From contig NC_082606.1 of the NCBI RefSeq assembly GCF_030936135.1, positions 7,000,755 to 7,064,754 on the forward strand: a stretch of 64,000 nt of DNA. The letters are read 5' to 3'. The translations under genes and the position numbers were made by a program. Position 1 is the stretch's first letter. Each line of letters begins with the position of its first letter. This document shows positions 12,530 to 25,262 of the stretch, one piece after another. The DNA comes from Gavia stellata. Taxonomy: Eukaryota; Chordata; Aves; Gaviiformes; Gaviidae. The notes under the pieces were generated by a model. That model made no database searches. It saw only the letters and a program-made list of their open reading frames with translations, and was not told where the DNA came from.

Positions 12530-15163
12530 GTTCCACTTCTGTTAGGGAACATTTGTGTGAAATATCTGTCTGTCAGGAATTTACAAGCTGGGCTCAGTCT
12601 AAGATGAGACCCCTACAGTATAGAAATTTATGTGTGTAACAGTGAATGTGGATTATGGTTGGATAGTAGGGAGCCAAAGTGTTTTTTTCCTTGAAGGAGT
12701 GCAAAGATGCCATTCATGTCTGTGTTGACTGCAAGGTGCTGTGCAGAAGATGCTGAGCAGGCGAGCAAGGAGGCCCTGCTCTGAAGCAGTTGTTGTTTGG
12801 AGTGAGATGGGATGTGAACACACGAACAGAAGATGACTACGGAAAGGCTTTTTTCTTCTACAGGCAATGGTAACATTAACACTGATAGAAGACTGTTGTA
12901 AGGCTGAGGGATGTGAATGTAAACCACTGCAATCAGTAAAATAATAGCTGAATTTTGAAAGCATTGCACACATTGTTCCATCATGTTTCAGCTCCTGTAT
13001 CCAAGAGGGCAGGTTTTTTTTCTGAGAACCTCCCATCTTAGTTCATAAAACAGATTTTCTAGCCATATAATAGCCCTGCACTTCAGACAGCTTATTTTAA
13101 GGACCTGGTGAGGGTGCTCCATAACTTGGCTGTGATTTTTCTCTTACTGTGTAACTTTGTGCACAGAACTGGGCAGAGCCTGTGTCAGTTGTTCTTGAGG
13201 TCCTGGCCAGCCCCTCCCAAAGCCAGATCACAACACGCAGGGAGGCTGGGAGCCTCAGCACAGCTGAGAGCTATACAAGAACATAGCCAGAGTACAGCTG
13301 CATTTTAAAGCTGGGCATTCAGCTGTGCCTTAACTCCTATTTAATAATAGTTAAGTGGTGAAGCGCTGTCTTCTTGAAATGCTTCCCTTCTCTTAGCAAA
13401 CACCACGTAACATACAATTTTTACAGTGACTTGTAGCATATTTTTACTCCTGAAACATAACCCTTCCTTTTTAGTCATCCTTAATCATAGTGATTTCGCG
13501 GAGAATACCAAATTTTCCATTCTTGGACTTAAAGCTTGATTTTTTCCTTAGTTCCTTTGGCATTAATTATCCCTCCTAAAAATAGACAGGTGGAGTCCAA
13601 AAATACCCAGTGGAGCCTTAATGGAAGGTTTCTTACATGGAAGCCAACAGCCAGGCCTGATTTATTCACCCAGTCTTCTTGTTTGTGCAGTCCCACCCTC
13701 CACAAGGTTCCTGTTTCCCGGGCTTGCCTCTCGTTTGCTCACCCAAGTTGTTCAGTACAGCTGCTTGCGAGGGCACGTTAAGGGGAAACCATCCCTTACC
13801 CAGTCTTCCGGGAAAGTTACAAAAGCTGGGGAGTGCTGGGGCTGCTTTCACACCCTCAGCTCCCAAGAGTGACTTCTCTCCCACAGGGAGGAAGGTGGAT
13901 AATAGGTCATTTCTTTTGAAGGATCTGCCAACCTGCTCTGCCTTCTGCAGCCAGCCCACACCTGCTGCCCAGGAGCACGGGCGTCCCCCCTGCCCTGGCC
14001 CTGCGAGCTGGGGGCAGCGCTCGACGCCGCAGCTGAGGAGGTATTGGCAATCCTGAACAAAACTTTCTTCTTCCTTCTTCCTGTCAAGTCATTCTGTTCC
14101 CGCCAGCGGTCTGCAAAGAGCGTACAGCAGACAGGCTGTACAGCAGCCCTGGAGTGGGAAAGCTTGGGATTTGTTTTATTACTTCCAAAGTCAACAAAAA
14201 GGCTGCATGTTAAACCAGACCTGTAAGGCCTTGGAACTTCATGGGACCTTATTGTCTGTAGTATCAAAGGGTTTGAGATAGTTCTCAGCATAGTAGTAGA
14301 AGCTAAAGGAAGAAACAGAAAATGGACTCATCTCGGGTCTGATCAATGGTGATTCTGCGTTTTGGTGTAGGACAGCCTGGGTTTGGGGCCAGCCACTTGT
14401 GGGGGTGCCCATCTCCTTACTCCCCTCTGGGAAGATCATAGTTGTGACATTGATTTTTAAATGTGTGCGAGCTTCCAAATGTGGCATTTTGAGAGAGAGT
14501 CCCAAACTGACACCTCTTTTGCAGAGGGTGGGGCATGAGGCTTGAGGGAAAAATTACAGGGTCTTTGTAGTGTAAAGCTGTGAAGTTTAAAAAAGCTAGC
14601 AAATTCCTGTTGCAGTTCACTGTCTGTGGAAAATCTGGAGGGTAAGACTTTTAACCAAAGAGACTGGATAAGATATTTAAAAGTAACAGACTGGGGAAGT
14701 GTGGCTTTCATGTTTTAACCATTTATGCAGTGGTGAAGGTGTACTTGATTCAAAAAGTGTATACCGAACAACATTGTCAGTCTGTGCCTTGTTTCTTTTC
14801 CACTTAGAGGCTTTGAGTGCTTTCAGATCGCTGACGTAAAATGCGTGTGTGGTGGAAGGGGGAGGGAGGAATTTCTCCCTTCCCGTTGCTATTGTGTTTT
14901 GTTATGTTTTGTGTCAGTTCAGTTTGTCTCCAGGATCAGAGAAATGACTCAGAAAGTTATTTCCACAATAGGAGAGCATGGGAAAACACAAACATTGGTC
15001 TCTTAAAGATGCACAGTCCTGTTTATTACGCATTGATGTGCCTTACCTTCCAGTCTGCTGGAAATGCTACCACATGAGCTATTTTACTCCTTCCTCTAGA
15101 CCCCCTTTTGGATTTTGCACCTTAGCCTTTCTTTTCCTCTCTAGAAAATGACATAAAATTGCC

Positions 15164-15190
15164 CTATACCTATACCTATACCCTATACTC
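15164..15190. repeat. Short CTATAC tandem repeat
   Basis: Three to four units of CCTATA/CTATAC within a pyrimidine-rich stretch. Confidence 0.7.
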
Positions 15191-15405
15191 CTTTCTCATT
15201 TTTCTATACTTCCCCCTCTTTACCTTACCGTCCCCATTATTGCACCTTCCATCTGTTTCCCACATTTTTTCATCTCATTCCTCTTACTGTGCTGCCATAC
15301 ACCTGAAACTCTCTCTCTAACCAGCACCATCTCTCTTGTCCTTCAACTGCACCTTTTTTCTCATCCACCCACTTAGCATACTGCACCTTCCCTCTGGGAG
15401 ATGTC

Positions 15406-15447
15406 CTTGGAAGAACACTTGGAAGAACACTTCCTTGGGAAGAACAC
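15406..15447. repeat. Three-copy 12-bp tandem repeat
   Basis: CTTGGAAGAACA occurs at 15406-15417 and 15418-15429. A third, slightly altered copy (CTTGGGAAGAACAC) is at 15434-15447. Confidence 0.75.
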
Positions 15448-18138
15448 TTCGGCTAGCTCTGAACAAGCCAGCTTGGGCAGTGTAAGCCTTTGCAACCCTT
15501 TGGAGCGTAGCTTGCAAGTACTAGTGCAGCAGGCTCAGACCTGCTGCAGTGGGCTCGGGCAGGCACGTTTATCCAGTGATGCGGAGAAGAAACATCAGCT
15601 CAGCAGAAGCCTGCCAGCAACGGCGTCTCAGAGCCTCTCTTAGCCCAGTCCCTGATGCCAACCCCTCTTTTCCTGCTGAACAAATGTTCCAGCTAGTGGG
15701 AGCCAAAGATTAAATCTAACTCCTGCCAGTGCCAACCAGGTAGGACAGGTTGATCCTTTATTTACAATTATGATGAGGCAGCAATTATACTCTAGAGCTG
15801 TTTTCTCTTGGTGAGGTAGAGTTATTACTAAGCTCAGTGTTAAGGTTTTGTTAGAAGACCTTTGGGGCCGTTCTTGCCTAGAAGCCCACTCATGTTTTCT
15901 CACCTCTCTTGTCTTCACTCTTTTTTTTTTTTTTCCTCCAGACTTGTTTAATGTAATCTTGTTCTCTGAGTTGCCCAAAGCACAAATCTGGCTCCCAGAG
16001 CCAGTGTTCATTCATACTTCCCTATTCCACTCTTGCTGCTCAGATATCTGGACATCCAGACTCCTCCCACCTTGTCTGGTGTATGGATTGAGAAATCTAT
16101 TAAAGTAATCCCTCCCTCTCTCTTTATACTCTTAGCTGTACCAGCAATGCATTATAGCTAGCTAGACATGTATGCTTGCCAGCTTGAATTACTGTTTGAG
16201 TTAGCTCCCTCCTCTACTGCTCTTAGAAAAGCTGATGTGGTCTCTGGTATTTGGAGATGCTGCCTAGCTTGCTTGCCCTGGACTTCTTTAGGAAGCCCCA
16301 TGCGTATTCTGGTGCCATATAAGCCTTTCTGGTCAGCTGCTAGAAACACTTGGCTTCTCTCATTGTCCTCACCTCTTTTTTTATTTCAATCTCCATCTTC
16401 TCTCGCTTTTTTCTCTGTTTCTATTGACTGTGCATTTATATTTATGTCATTTTAATCTCTTGCAGTCAACTAGCAAAGCATGCCATGGGAATGGTTCCTT
16501 GAAAAGCTGGGGCAATGAAACTTAAGGTGGACTACTTTGAAGCCAGAAATGATACATAGGTAAATATAAATAGGAAAATCCTATCCTAATTCTAGCCATA
16601 TTATCGCTTCTCTTCTGAACTGATGGACTACTGCCAACTCTGTGAACACTTCATGGCAAATGCTGAGTTACAGGCAAGACAGAAACCAATACATTTAGCA
16701 ACCCAAGAGGAGAAGTTTCTTTTGCAGATGAGAATGTGTTAACATACATGTTTCAGAGTGTGGGTGTCTGGGTGGGAAAGGCACATAATATTACAGCACC
16801 AAGGCAACAACTGCACACTTAAACTGAAAAGGCATATCCTTTTAGAAGGATTTTTTTCTCTTTTCATTCTTCTAGAAAGTTTAGAAAACAATCTTTGATG
16901 GCTCTTCTGTTATCAAACATGAGGCGGATACTTCATGTAGAAGACTTCAGAAGTGCTACTCTTCAGGGCCTATTTTCACAAACATACAGTGCCTAGAAGT
17001 ATTGTGTAACCTGTTATTTTTAAGAAACTTAAGACTCATTCCTTCAAAGAAAAGAGGAGCAAGAGTCTGTATCAACTTTCTCCAGCATCAGTGAAGAGAC
17101 CCTTCACCAACTTCCCCCCTAGCACAGTGAATTCAGATAGAGCGAATGGCCGAAAAACTGCGTAGCGGCAGAGGTTAGACGTGTCACGCCTTTTCTATAG
17201 GAACAAACTAGCAAAAAGCAACTGGACTTCCCAAGCAGCTGCCTAGCCTGTCTGTTCAAGGGCGAAAATTGAACTGAGAACTGTAAATGGGGTAAGAGGA
17301 CATCTCAGGAAGCATTAAGGGAAAGACTGCCAGGGGTAGGGATATTGGTTACTTCAGTGGATCTGAAATGGAAGAAGTTCAACAGACAGACTGATACACA
17401 AGGTCTGCAAGGGAACTTCAACTCACTCAGGTATTAGATGGTTTCCCAGGATTTTTGCCTGAGGATCCTCACAACCAGAATGCTTCAGAGAGTCCTCTCC
17501 CTGGGATTTCCCAGTTACAACACAGACATTGAGAATAAGCAGTCAGAGGCCAGATAATGCTAATGTTAGTAGAAGAGAATGAAACAAACCTGTGGTTTTC
17601 TGCTGGACAGAAGCATTTCATCTTCTGTTCCTGTGAGGGTTCACTAACAAAAGAGTCAGGGCTATCCACTGCGTGTCCAAAGAGTATGTTATTCTCAGAT
17701 AACAAGCCCTTAAATATTGCATTAACATAGTTAAGCATTTATGTGATTTAGCCAGTTCCTTTGTGTAAAATAGCAGTTCATCATAGACAGAGACGTACAA
17801 GCCAACTGGCACATGGTCAGAAATAATGAAGAGCACTGACAGTTCAACACTGTGATCAATACATGGGGAAACCTGCTATTAAAGATAATAGCTCTCCAAG
17901 TTATTTGCTCTGAACAGTTTTCATGACCCCTGCACAAGAAAATGTGCTAATTTTGAAGTAATTCCCAGAATTGCCCCAGCTTAGTTAGCATATTTTAGCT
18001 CTGATCTTTCAACAGTAGTCCACTGTTTTAAATTATTTTTGCAATCAGTTATAATGTTCTATATACAGATATTCATTATAGGGCACAAAATTGTTTTCCT
18101 AGGGGTGTGGTGTTACTTGCAAAGGGGGATAAAGGCAT

Positions 18139-18252
18139 ACATCTGCCATTGCCTCATGTCTTTGAGAAAGTCGCTTAAATCTCTTGTGTTTCAATTTCCT
18201 CATCTTTAAAATTGGGAAAGAACATTTCAGGGTGCTGTGAGATTAAATTACT
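18139..18252 (+). mobile_element. MIR-like (CORE-SINE) fragment
   Basis: The order TTTGAGAAAGTCGCTTAAAT, TTTCAATTTCCTCATCTTTA, then a GAGATTAAATTA segment follows the known MIR wording (gaccttgggcaagtcacttaac, cctcagtttcctcatctgtaaaat, gaggattaaatga). It is heavily diverged, as expected of an old insertion. It sits just beyond the inferred KLF13 3' end. Confidence 0.6.
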
Positions 18253-18665
18253 ACTGTTTTGATAGGACATTGCCACTTGTGGGAATGATACCAGAAATTT
18301 GCAAAGAACTGGGCTTTGAAAGAAAGGATGGTTGACTTTCTGACCTTTAAGTCATGCATATTAATCCAATAACCATCTTGTATGGAAAAACACAGTATAT
18401 ACCAGCTTTGAGAAAGGAATTTCACTATGCAACTATAAAATACTGGTTTAAGCAGAGGAGAGTACAAAACAAACATCACAGAAACTTTCTCTCGATTTAA
18501 AAAAAAAATCCCATTTTAAACAATAGCACTGGGTGAAATTTAAACAAAGATATCAAACAAAATATCAAGCCTCAAATGAACAGCAGAAATATTAACAATT
18601 GATGCTTTTTAACTGATGCATAGAGAAGGAAATTAAGAGAAAACCAATATTTCATAATTACAAGT

Positions 18666-18671
18666 TTTATT
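18666..18671 (-). terminator. KLF13: Candidate distal poly(A) signal of KLF13
   Basis: On the minus strand the sequence reads TTCCAAAATAAAACTTGTAA, a canonical AATAAA. A likely cleavage point lies 10-25 bases further on, followed by a U-rich stretch (GGTTTTCTC). No equally good signal follows before the MIR-like repeat at 18139-18252. A second AATAAA about 95 bases upstream on the minus strand (in the ATTGTT/TTTATT region near 18765) may act as an alternative. Confidence 0.6.
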
Positions 18672-19065
18672 TTGGAAAATGTAAACGTCACTAACCATGC
18701 ATACAAGTTAAGACAATATTTTACAGTTATTAATTTTCTTCCGTTTTCCATTTTTTTCCTTTTTTATTGTTGTATAGGACATTATCACAATATATAATCT
18801 ATGCAGTACAAAATACATAAAAAGTTACAGCAGAGCAAGAATAGATGAACATATAACTGTACAACTGTAATACTTCAATGTAGTGATTTAAAGAGTTGAA
18901 AAGTGACCCATGGAAGCATTCATGTGCTACTGATAAAACTGTAGAAGTGAAGATGACACCGGTAAAATTATAGTTCACCAAAGCCAGAAGTATATATGTA
19001 AACAAGTGCACACTTACTGGCACACATACTCTGTCACCCACGCAGGTATGCGCTTGTGGAAAAGC

Positions 19066-19085
19066 ACGTGTGTGCGCACACACGT
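19066..19085. repeat. 20-bp perfect palindrome with Z-DNA-type alternation
   Basis: ACGTGTGTGCGCACACACGT equals its own reverse complement and alternates purine and pyrimidine throughout. It lies in the distal KLF13 3'UTR. In DNA it could adopt a cruciform or Z-form, and in RNA a tight hairpin. It may simply be a folded-back CA/TG microsatellite. Confidence 0.7.
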
Positions 19086-19098
19086 CCCCCAGAATGCA

Positions 19099-19106
19099 TA
19101 TATACA
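19099..19106 (-). promoter_or_regulatory. Pumilio-type element (UGUAUAUA) in the KLF13 3'UTR
   Basis: The minus strand reads TGTATATA, matching the Pumilio/PUF consensus UGUANAUA. It is about 190 bases from a second copy at 19286-19293. Such sites usually favour deadenylation and decay. The surrounding sequence is TA-rich, so a chance match is quite possible. Confidence 0.35.
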
Positions 19107-19285
19107 CCAGTAACTGCAGCTGTAACCAGAGATGAAACTCAACCACAAATCTCAAAAAACAGGTTCAAACTTTCCAAATGCAATGGCGTTTGGATCTAGG
19201 ATTTTGGTTCAGACCCATCACTAGTTATAATGAAATGGATACCTATTTTTGCTCTGTAGACATCCCTTCATTATTCAGTGTGTAG

Positions 19286-19293
19286 TATATACA
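19286..19293 (-). promoter_or_regulatory. Second Pumilio-type element (UGUAUAUA)
   Basis: The minus strand again reads TGTATATA. It lies next to a TA-rich patch (about 19310-19400) of the distal KLF13 3'UTR. Confidence 0.35.
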
Positions 19294-20774
19294 CACTGTT
19301 GTGTATTTATGTATACATACGCGTACTATACAATATACACATATATATGTGCATATGCTTCTATAAATCCATATATAAAAATATTTATATATATAAAAAA
19401 CCTATACCAGTGGATGGGCTTTTGCATTCTATATTCTGGCTTATGGGGTAAACAAGTATAATTTGGTTATTTCCTTCTGCCTAAGGCTATAGCTTTATCC
19501 CCAAAAGAGTTTAAAATACAGACGTTCATCATGCCATTCACTGATATAGACTATATGTTTAGCACCCAATGCACAAACAGATGGTGTGATGGAGTAAAAG
19601 AGCACCTGAAAGTCAGTTTGTAGGCATCACTTGATGAAAGTAGTAAATCAAATGGCAATGAAAAGGCAAGCTTTAAGTATGCAGAGTTAATTTTCCTTAT
19701 TCTTTCTTCACAAACCATGTTCCCCAAAACAACAATGTACTTGACACAGTACAAATTCTAGAACTCATGGCAAAGAGCTGGAGAAAAGCAGTTGTGAATG
19801 TGAATAGCTAGAAACGAGTAATCTCCTCACACAGCCTTTTACTGCCTGGCTGCATGAAACACGGAAAGCGCTGAATGTCTGGATTGAAGGTAATGAGGTT
19901 TTAAAGGTGTACAGAGGCTCTTGTAGCTATAAGTTACTGCAAGGGTTAATGCAGTAAAGAGGGTAGGATACAGGTGTTACCATAGAACAGAGGCTTCTGG
20001 TGACTTGTATAAATATATACCTTTGCTGTTATGTAATGTAAACAGATACTATGCATATATTACAAAAGCAAGGAACAACTAATTTGCAGATATAAACAAT
20101 ACTCACAACAAAATCTAGCTGCCAGGAGTTTACCAGGACTGCTTTCTAAGAAGCAGGATGAAAACTGAATTCATGTGGCCATTAATGTACTTTAGGCCTT
20201 TGCACAGGATGAAGTTAATGGAAGGGGTGAATGAGTTTAAAAGCATCTTTAGTTTCAGTTGAGTGGTAGTAGTGAAATGATGATTTTAACTTGCACCCAT
20301 TTCCTATAGCAAGGCAGTTAAGCTCAACTCTTAGAGAAGAAGCTAGAATCATGGCTGGAGAAAAACAAATGAACTTTCAGGGCTTTCTTAATAATAAACC
20401 TATTATTATATTCTAAAAAGAAAAAAAAATGGGGCAATTTTGTAGTTTGTGGGGATTCACCTCAACAGATTGCCTGGGGAAAGGAGGAGGCAGATGGAGA
20501 GATGCACACTCCCCCAAATGGAGGACTGTGAAGAAATCTACACCTTGCCAGAGCAGTGTTTCCTGAGCATGCAATGTTTGGTGCTATGCCAGGAGATTGT
20601 TTTAGGTTACACCGCTGGGTGAAACAACAAAAGGGTAAAAATCTGAGGTTAATTTGGATAAGCACTCAGATTTCAAAACGTAGTTTGAGCTGTTCAGACT
20701 TCTCATATCTGCAAAACTCAGGAGGAACAATGATGAGAATGGAGTCTTATAACCTTGCTGGTGCTTCTGCTTCT

Positions 20775-20807
20775 TTTCTAGCATCTAGTAGGTGCTAGAT
20801 GCTAAAA
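20775..20807 (-). other. Stem-loop in the KLF13 3'UTR
   Basis: A perfect 10-base inverted repeat, TAGCATCTAG (20779-20788) and CTAGATGCTA (20795-20804), is separated by a six-base loop. Past one bulged base the stem extends with T-A pairs. If transcribed with KLF13 the RNA would form a compact hairpin with loop CACCUA. It is shorter than a pre-miRNA. A role in mRNA stability or protein binding is possible but not shown. Confidence 0.5.
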
Positions 20808-23800
20808 CCCCCAAACACTCTCTTTCCATATGAAAATATTAAGAGAAATTTTGTTCACATTCAGTTTTGGAAACTATTAGTGGTTTGGAATTCATCATTT
20901 TACCCTAAAGCTATCATGTATTAAACGGAGATATTTGAAACTCTAGCTAGGATTTTAAAACACAGTAATTTGACTGTCAGCCTAACACACTCTGAGGTAT
21001 TTACAGCTAAGATGTAAAAAAAAAAAAGTTTTAATGACAAATTTTAGAGAATTCCCTGAATGTGTAGCTATGTTGGCTATATATAGTCTCATAGCCTTCT
21101 CATTAGATGAACTGGCTGAACTGGAAATTCGACTTTGAACCAATTTTTTTTTTTTCCTGATTAATCTTGGAGAATTATTAGTAATCTCTATTAGTAATAC
21201 CTATAAAATGCTTACCATTTGAGTTACAGATTACATAGTTCTTGTGTCACTCAGAATAGGTTGTCCCATAATCTTTATATCCCATAATCTCAGTACTAAT
21301 AAAACCTGGAGTAAATATTCTTTCTCCAGACTACTAAAACAGCTTGTTTGCAATGCACCTACTGATTCATGCTGAATTATGCCCTAAATAAATGGACTGG
21401 AGTGGCTCCTTCTTTGCTAAAGATTAAATGATGCTCTTGTTGGAAAAGATGATTTTACAAGAAACTGAACTTAGAACATGAAGCCTATAATTTTTGCTGA
21501 TACTTGGTTTTCTTGATTTTTTTTTTTTTGTTTTTTTCCCCCCTGTATTCCTCTATTAAGATATAATGATAATGAGAAATGTGTTCATGGCTTGTTTTGA
21601 AGTATGCACACAAGACACAGCTGACTTGCAGAATTCCTTTAGCTACATATCTTAAATGCCTCTTTTCTAACTACAGCACAAGAGCACTTTTAGCAGTCAC
21701 AGAAATGATTGGAATGTGAATTCCTGTTACCCGAATTTGTATCAAGTTGTTAAAATTGGGTATCTCAGTAGATGAATTTGTTGAAAAAAAGAAAAGAGGA
21801 AATCTATGGAGGCAAACAGATCTGGCCTTCCCCTAACTTACAGTGGTTAGGCAACACATCACACAAACCCAACAATATTTGTTGTCTTGTAAAAAAAACC
21901 TTGCGATGTTATTTCATTTTCTGTGAAATGAAACAGTAGAATTGTGCCTTACATAACTTCCAATTCAAAAGGGGAAAATTGTGATTTTATAGAGGTGAAA
22001 TCTGAAGCAAATGAACGTGAAAAAAATACTGAAATATCTGCACTTTGAACTGTCTTTAAGTATTTATCCATACCACTAATAGAATGCATAGTATTAGGAA
22101 TAATGTACATATTATGGAAGTACCTATGACACTACTTGGAAATCTGTATTAGCCTCTCACAGTTAATACATGGTACAATAAAAACTTGCAAAATTGGATC
22201 AATGCAAAGCAGCGAGTAAGATACAGGTTCATTTAGAATGTGGAGGCATTCACTTGATATCAAATGGCAGGTTTGGCATAGACAGTTTCTTTTCACCATG
22301 CTACACTTAACTGCATTTATACCCTACAGTAAAAACAAGAAAACCCCAAAAATTTCAGAATCAAAAGGACCTGAATTCATAATATGCACCATCAGACCCA
22401 GCCAAACCAAGGAAAGTGTATTTGCTGCCAGCGAGGTTTCCAGTACATCACAATGCTCCTGGTCTTTTGCTGTATTTTCTACCATATAAAACATAAAAAC
22501 CTACCTCCTAGTGCTCTATCTAGTGTCAAATATTTGAAATTTATTGAAAACTAGCGAAGATTTCTTTTTTGTTATTAAGCAGTTATTCAGAAATGAGAGC
22601 ACCTTACTTTATGCTGGTATGTGTATTTTTGAGAAACTTGTAGTAGTGATGAGTTAAAATGTCATTTTATTTTAAAACTTAAAAATGCGTATTTTATTTT
22701 TCCAGTCAGAAGATACCTTATGATTTTCGCTTCCTTTTATCAATGACCACGATTGTGATGCAACAGGATACAGAAACTATGTCTTAGCCAATTTGTCTTG
22801 CTAAGATATAGCTGTACAGTAGGTAAGTACCTTGATAAAAGTTTTGCTGGGCATTGGTTCAGCTATGCTATTTCCATAGTTCATTAAAAAAAAAAAAAGG
22901 AAAATAGAATAAAGAAAGTTGTTCAAGTCAGTGTGGTTTGATTTGAATATTCTGTTGGTCCCATACTGAATAGGCAGTGCAGACAGCTTAACAACTTGGA
23001 GAGAGTGACAACAGAATGTCTCTGAGATTCCATGCCACCTTGCAATAAAGTGTTACCCAGTGTAAATATGTTTTCTCGTGAATTAGGTTATTTACTTAAG
23101 GCATCTTGTTTAGAATTTTTTCTCAGAATTTTTACCTAGCATGGAACAAACAAGTTTATCAACCTCACAGAGATTTTTGCAATAGGAAGTTGGTTTTGGA
23201 GCATCTTCAGCATGAAGTGAAAAGACGGCTTGCTACCAAAAGCAGAGGGCAGCTTGAAGAGAGACAAGACTCCTGTTTGGACGCTCCCCAATGTAGGTAT
23301 ATAATGAGGAAAATAAACAACAGAAGAGTCTGGTACTACATTCCAGTACTGGTTTGGTTTTTGTATTGTTTGTTTGTTTGTTTATTTTTTTCCCCAGTGT
23401 GTGAAAGAATCTAACAAAAAGCTTCTGAGTGCAAATGTATTTACAGAGTAAGGCTGCGGTTAGGGTGTGTCTTCATTGTAATTATTGTGTAACATAAATA
23501 TCCATCCCTGAGAAAGTAGAAGGGGGACACAATCCAACACAGTTGATTTGCAAGTGTACGTATGCTCATGTTGTGCAATCCGGTTTTACAAAACTACTTT
23601 GACGCCTGAGGTGAATTAAGTGGGGTTTTTTTTCTTTTTTTCTCATTTTCTTATAAAGAATAATCAAGAGGATCTGTAAATGGTTGCAAAATGTATGAAA
23701 CACTGAGACAGCAGGAGTCACTAAGTGGAACATGTAAGTCTGTCTGTCCATGAGGTTAGCATAGCCACTTGTGTGGTTGGGTAAAGAAAATTTGACTGGA

Positions 23801-23967
23801 AATTGCAGTGGGAGGCAGCTATTTACTGATTAAAAAAAAAAAATGGGGTAGGGGGTGGGGGGGGAACTGAAGAAGGGAAGCGACAGAGTTTTTTAAATGT
23901 GTGCAACACAAACAAGACTCCACGTTAGGTATTAGAGGCAAAGTGCTGACATCCAGTGCAGGTAGGT

Positions 23968-24260
23968 CTACGGGGAACTGGCAGGGCTAATTGTTGGACT
24001 TGAGGCATCTGAGCGGCTGTAGTCACTGACAGACCCTGTTCTTGAGCTGCTTCCACTTCGCCTCTTGAGCATGCTTGGGTGGAAATTGGCATGGCGACGG
24101 GCATGCTTTGTCAGATGGTCGCTGCGCATGAAGCGTTTCTCACAGAGAGGACAGCTGAACTTCTTTTCTCCAGTGTGAGTGCGGTAATGGCGGGCCAGCT
24201 CATCCGAGCGAGCAAACTTCTTGTTACATGCTTGCCAGTTGCATTCAAAAGGCCGTTCAC
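23968..24260 (-). CDS. KLF13: KLF13 exon 2 (zinc fingers 2-3 and serine-rich tail)
   Basis: Terminal coding exon of the Krueppel-like factor. The acceptor is TTTGCCTCCTGCAG|GTGAACGG. It joins in frame to exon 1, G|GT making Gly181 of the TGERPF linker, so the CDS totals 834 bases including the TAG stop at 23970-23968. Zinc finger 2 has Cys187, Cys192, His205, His209. Zinc finger 3 has Cys217, Cys220, His233, His237. The KLF specificity residues are visible ([12 protein letters not shown] and [12 protein letters not shown]), so CACCC/GC-box binding is expected. The tail after HANFHPSML ends in the KLF13-specific serine-rich stretch [19 protein letters not shown]. Nothing is truncated or missing. 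This exon is the strongest evidence for KLF13 over its paralogues. Confidence 0.97.
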
Positions 24261-25159
24261 CTGCAGGAGGCAAACATGGCATGATTAGAAGAGATAGCAA
24301 TGTCTTCCATGTTTTTCTGTATGCAAAAGTTAGAATAAAAAGGTTGGGAGCGAGGTAGATGCCACTTGGCACTAATGGGATGGAGAAGGTGTTACTCTGG
24401 CAGAGAGGAGGCCACCATGGTATTCCAACCCATTAAAAAGTACTGTAAATCAAACTGGTGATACCTTACTTGATAACTGGATCTTCAGGAATGCTGGGCT
24501 CCTGATCCTTTCATGGATATCACATCTCTTGTAGTCCGCTGGACTTTACTTCTGGACTTTGATAATATCTGTACTGAGCTTTATAGAATATTCACTTATT
24601 CCTCCAAGCTGTCCCTATGTCTGTCTGACTCAATGTTGAAGTTCGGAAGGTGTAACGAAGTCTCTCTCTTCAGCTATTTCATATGGTGAAAATGCAAAAT
24701 GGCAATTTTGAGGCAGTGGATGTGAGGCTCTCACCTTGTATTCTCCACAGCCATGCCTGTGTTGTCTGCATTTGCTACAAGGCACTACGGTTTCTCTTGT
24801 TCACTGCCTTAGGTCTCATTTAGAAATGAGGCAGGGAGCACTGTATTTCAACTGGGAAAATGTGCCACATTGAAGGTAGCATCCTTCTATCAATAGCTAA
24901 CCTAAAAACCATGACCTCTTACGCTTAAGGTAGGACCAGTGAGCTCAAAGAAATAGCATTCTGGTGACCTGCTGCACTTCTCAACAGATCTCAGACATGG
25001 GAAATAGGTCTCACAGGGCCAGATGCCCGTGCCATTGCATGGCTGTGTTGGAGGTCTGCACTTGTGCATTGTGGTAGATGTGCAGCCAGAGAAGCTCAAG
25101 CACTGGAGGCAAGCACAAGTCGCAAACAGAAGTATTGTTGTTGGGTAGATAGGTATCTG

Positions 25160-25262
25160 GAATATATTCCCAGCTTCATCACTGATGTGCTGCATAGCCT
25201 TGGGCAACTTGTACGATTTGTTTCCATCCTTAGTTTCTCCATTTGTTAAAAATGAAAACATC
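25160..25262 (+). mobile_element. MIR-like (CORE-SINE) fragment in the KLF13 intron
   Basis: CATAGCCTTGGGCAACTTGT and TTAGTTTCTCCATTTGTTAA match the MIR core and its 3' part. It is antisense to KLF13, about 0.9 kb upstream of exon 2 in the transcript. The 120-codon minus-strand open frame over it is not a gene. Confidence 0.6.

Larger units (their letters stand above)
6441..18640. other. Intergenic region between two convergent transcripts
   Basis: About 12 kb with no recognisable exon. It holds an ATTT microsatellite, small tandem repeats, a hairpin, CTCF-like motifs and a MIR-like SINE. A GC-rich patch with several CpGs lies at about 13930-14040, and a pyrimidine-rich stretch at about 15085-15400. 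Open frames in the 12.6-16.4 kb part reach 147 codons but overlap on both strands and show no known domain. Confidence 0.6.
18645..23967 (-). other. KLF13: KLF13 3'UTR (inferred extent)
   Basis: Sequence from the TAG stop to just past the AATAAA at 18671-18666. It has no coding potential and is AT-rich, with hairpins, Pumilio-like motifs and a TA-rich patch. A 3'UTR of about 5 kb fits the long KLF13 3'UTR of other vertebrates. Earlier minus-strand AATAAA sites exist (for example near 23375 and 22660-22700), so shorter isoforms are possible. The exact end is inferred, not shown. Confidence 0.65.

Noticed and set aside
13666..14291. Overlapping open frames on both strands in a GC-richer intergenic patch
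   Set aside because: The frames contradict each other, carry no domains and lack a promoter or splice context.
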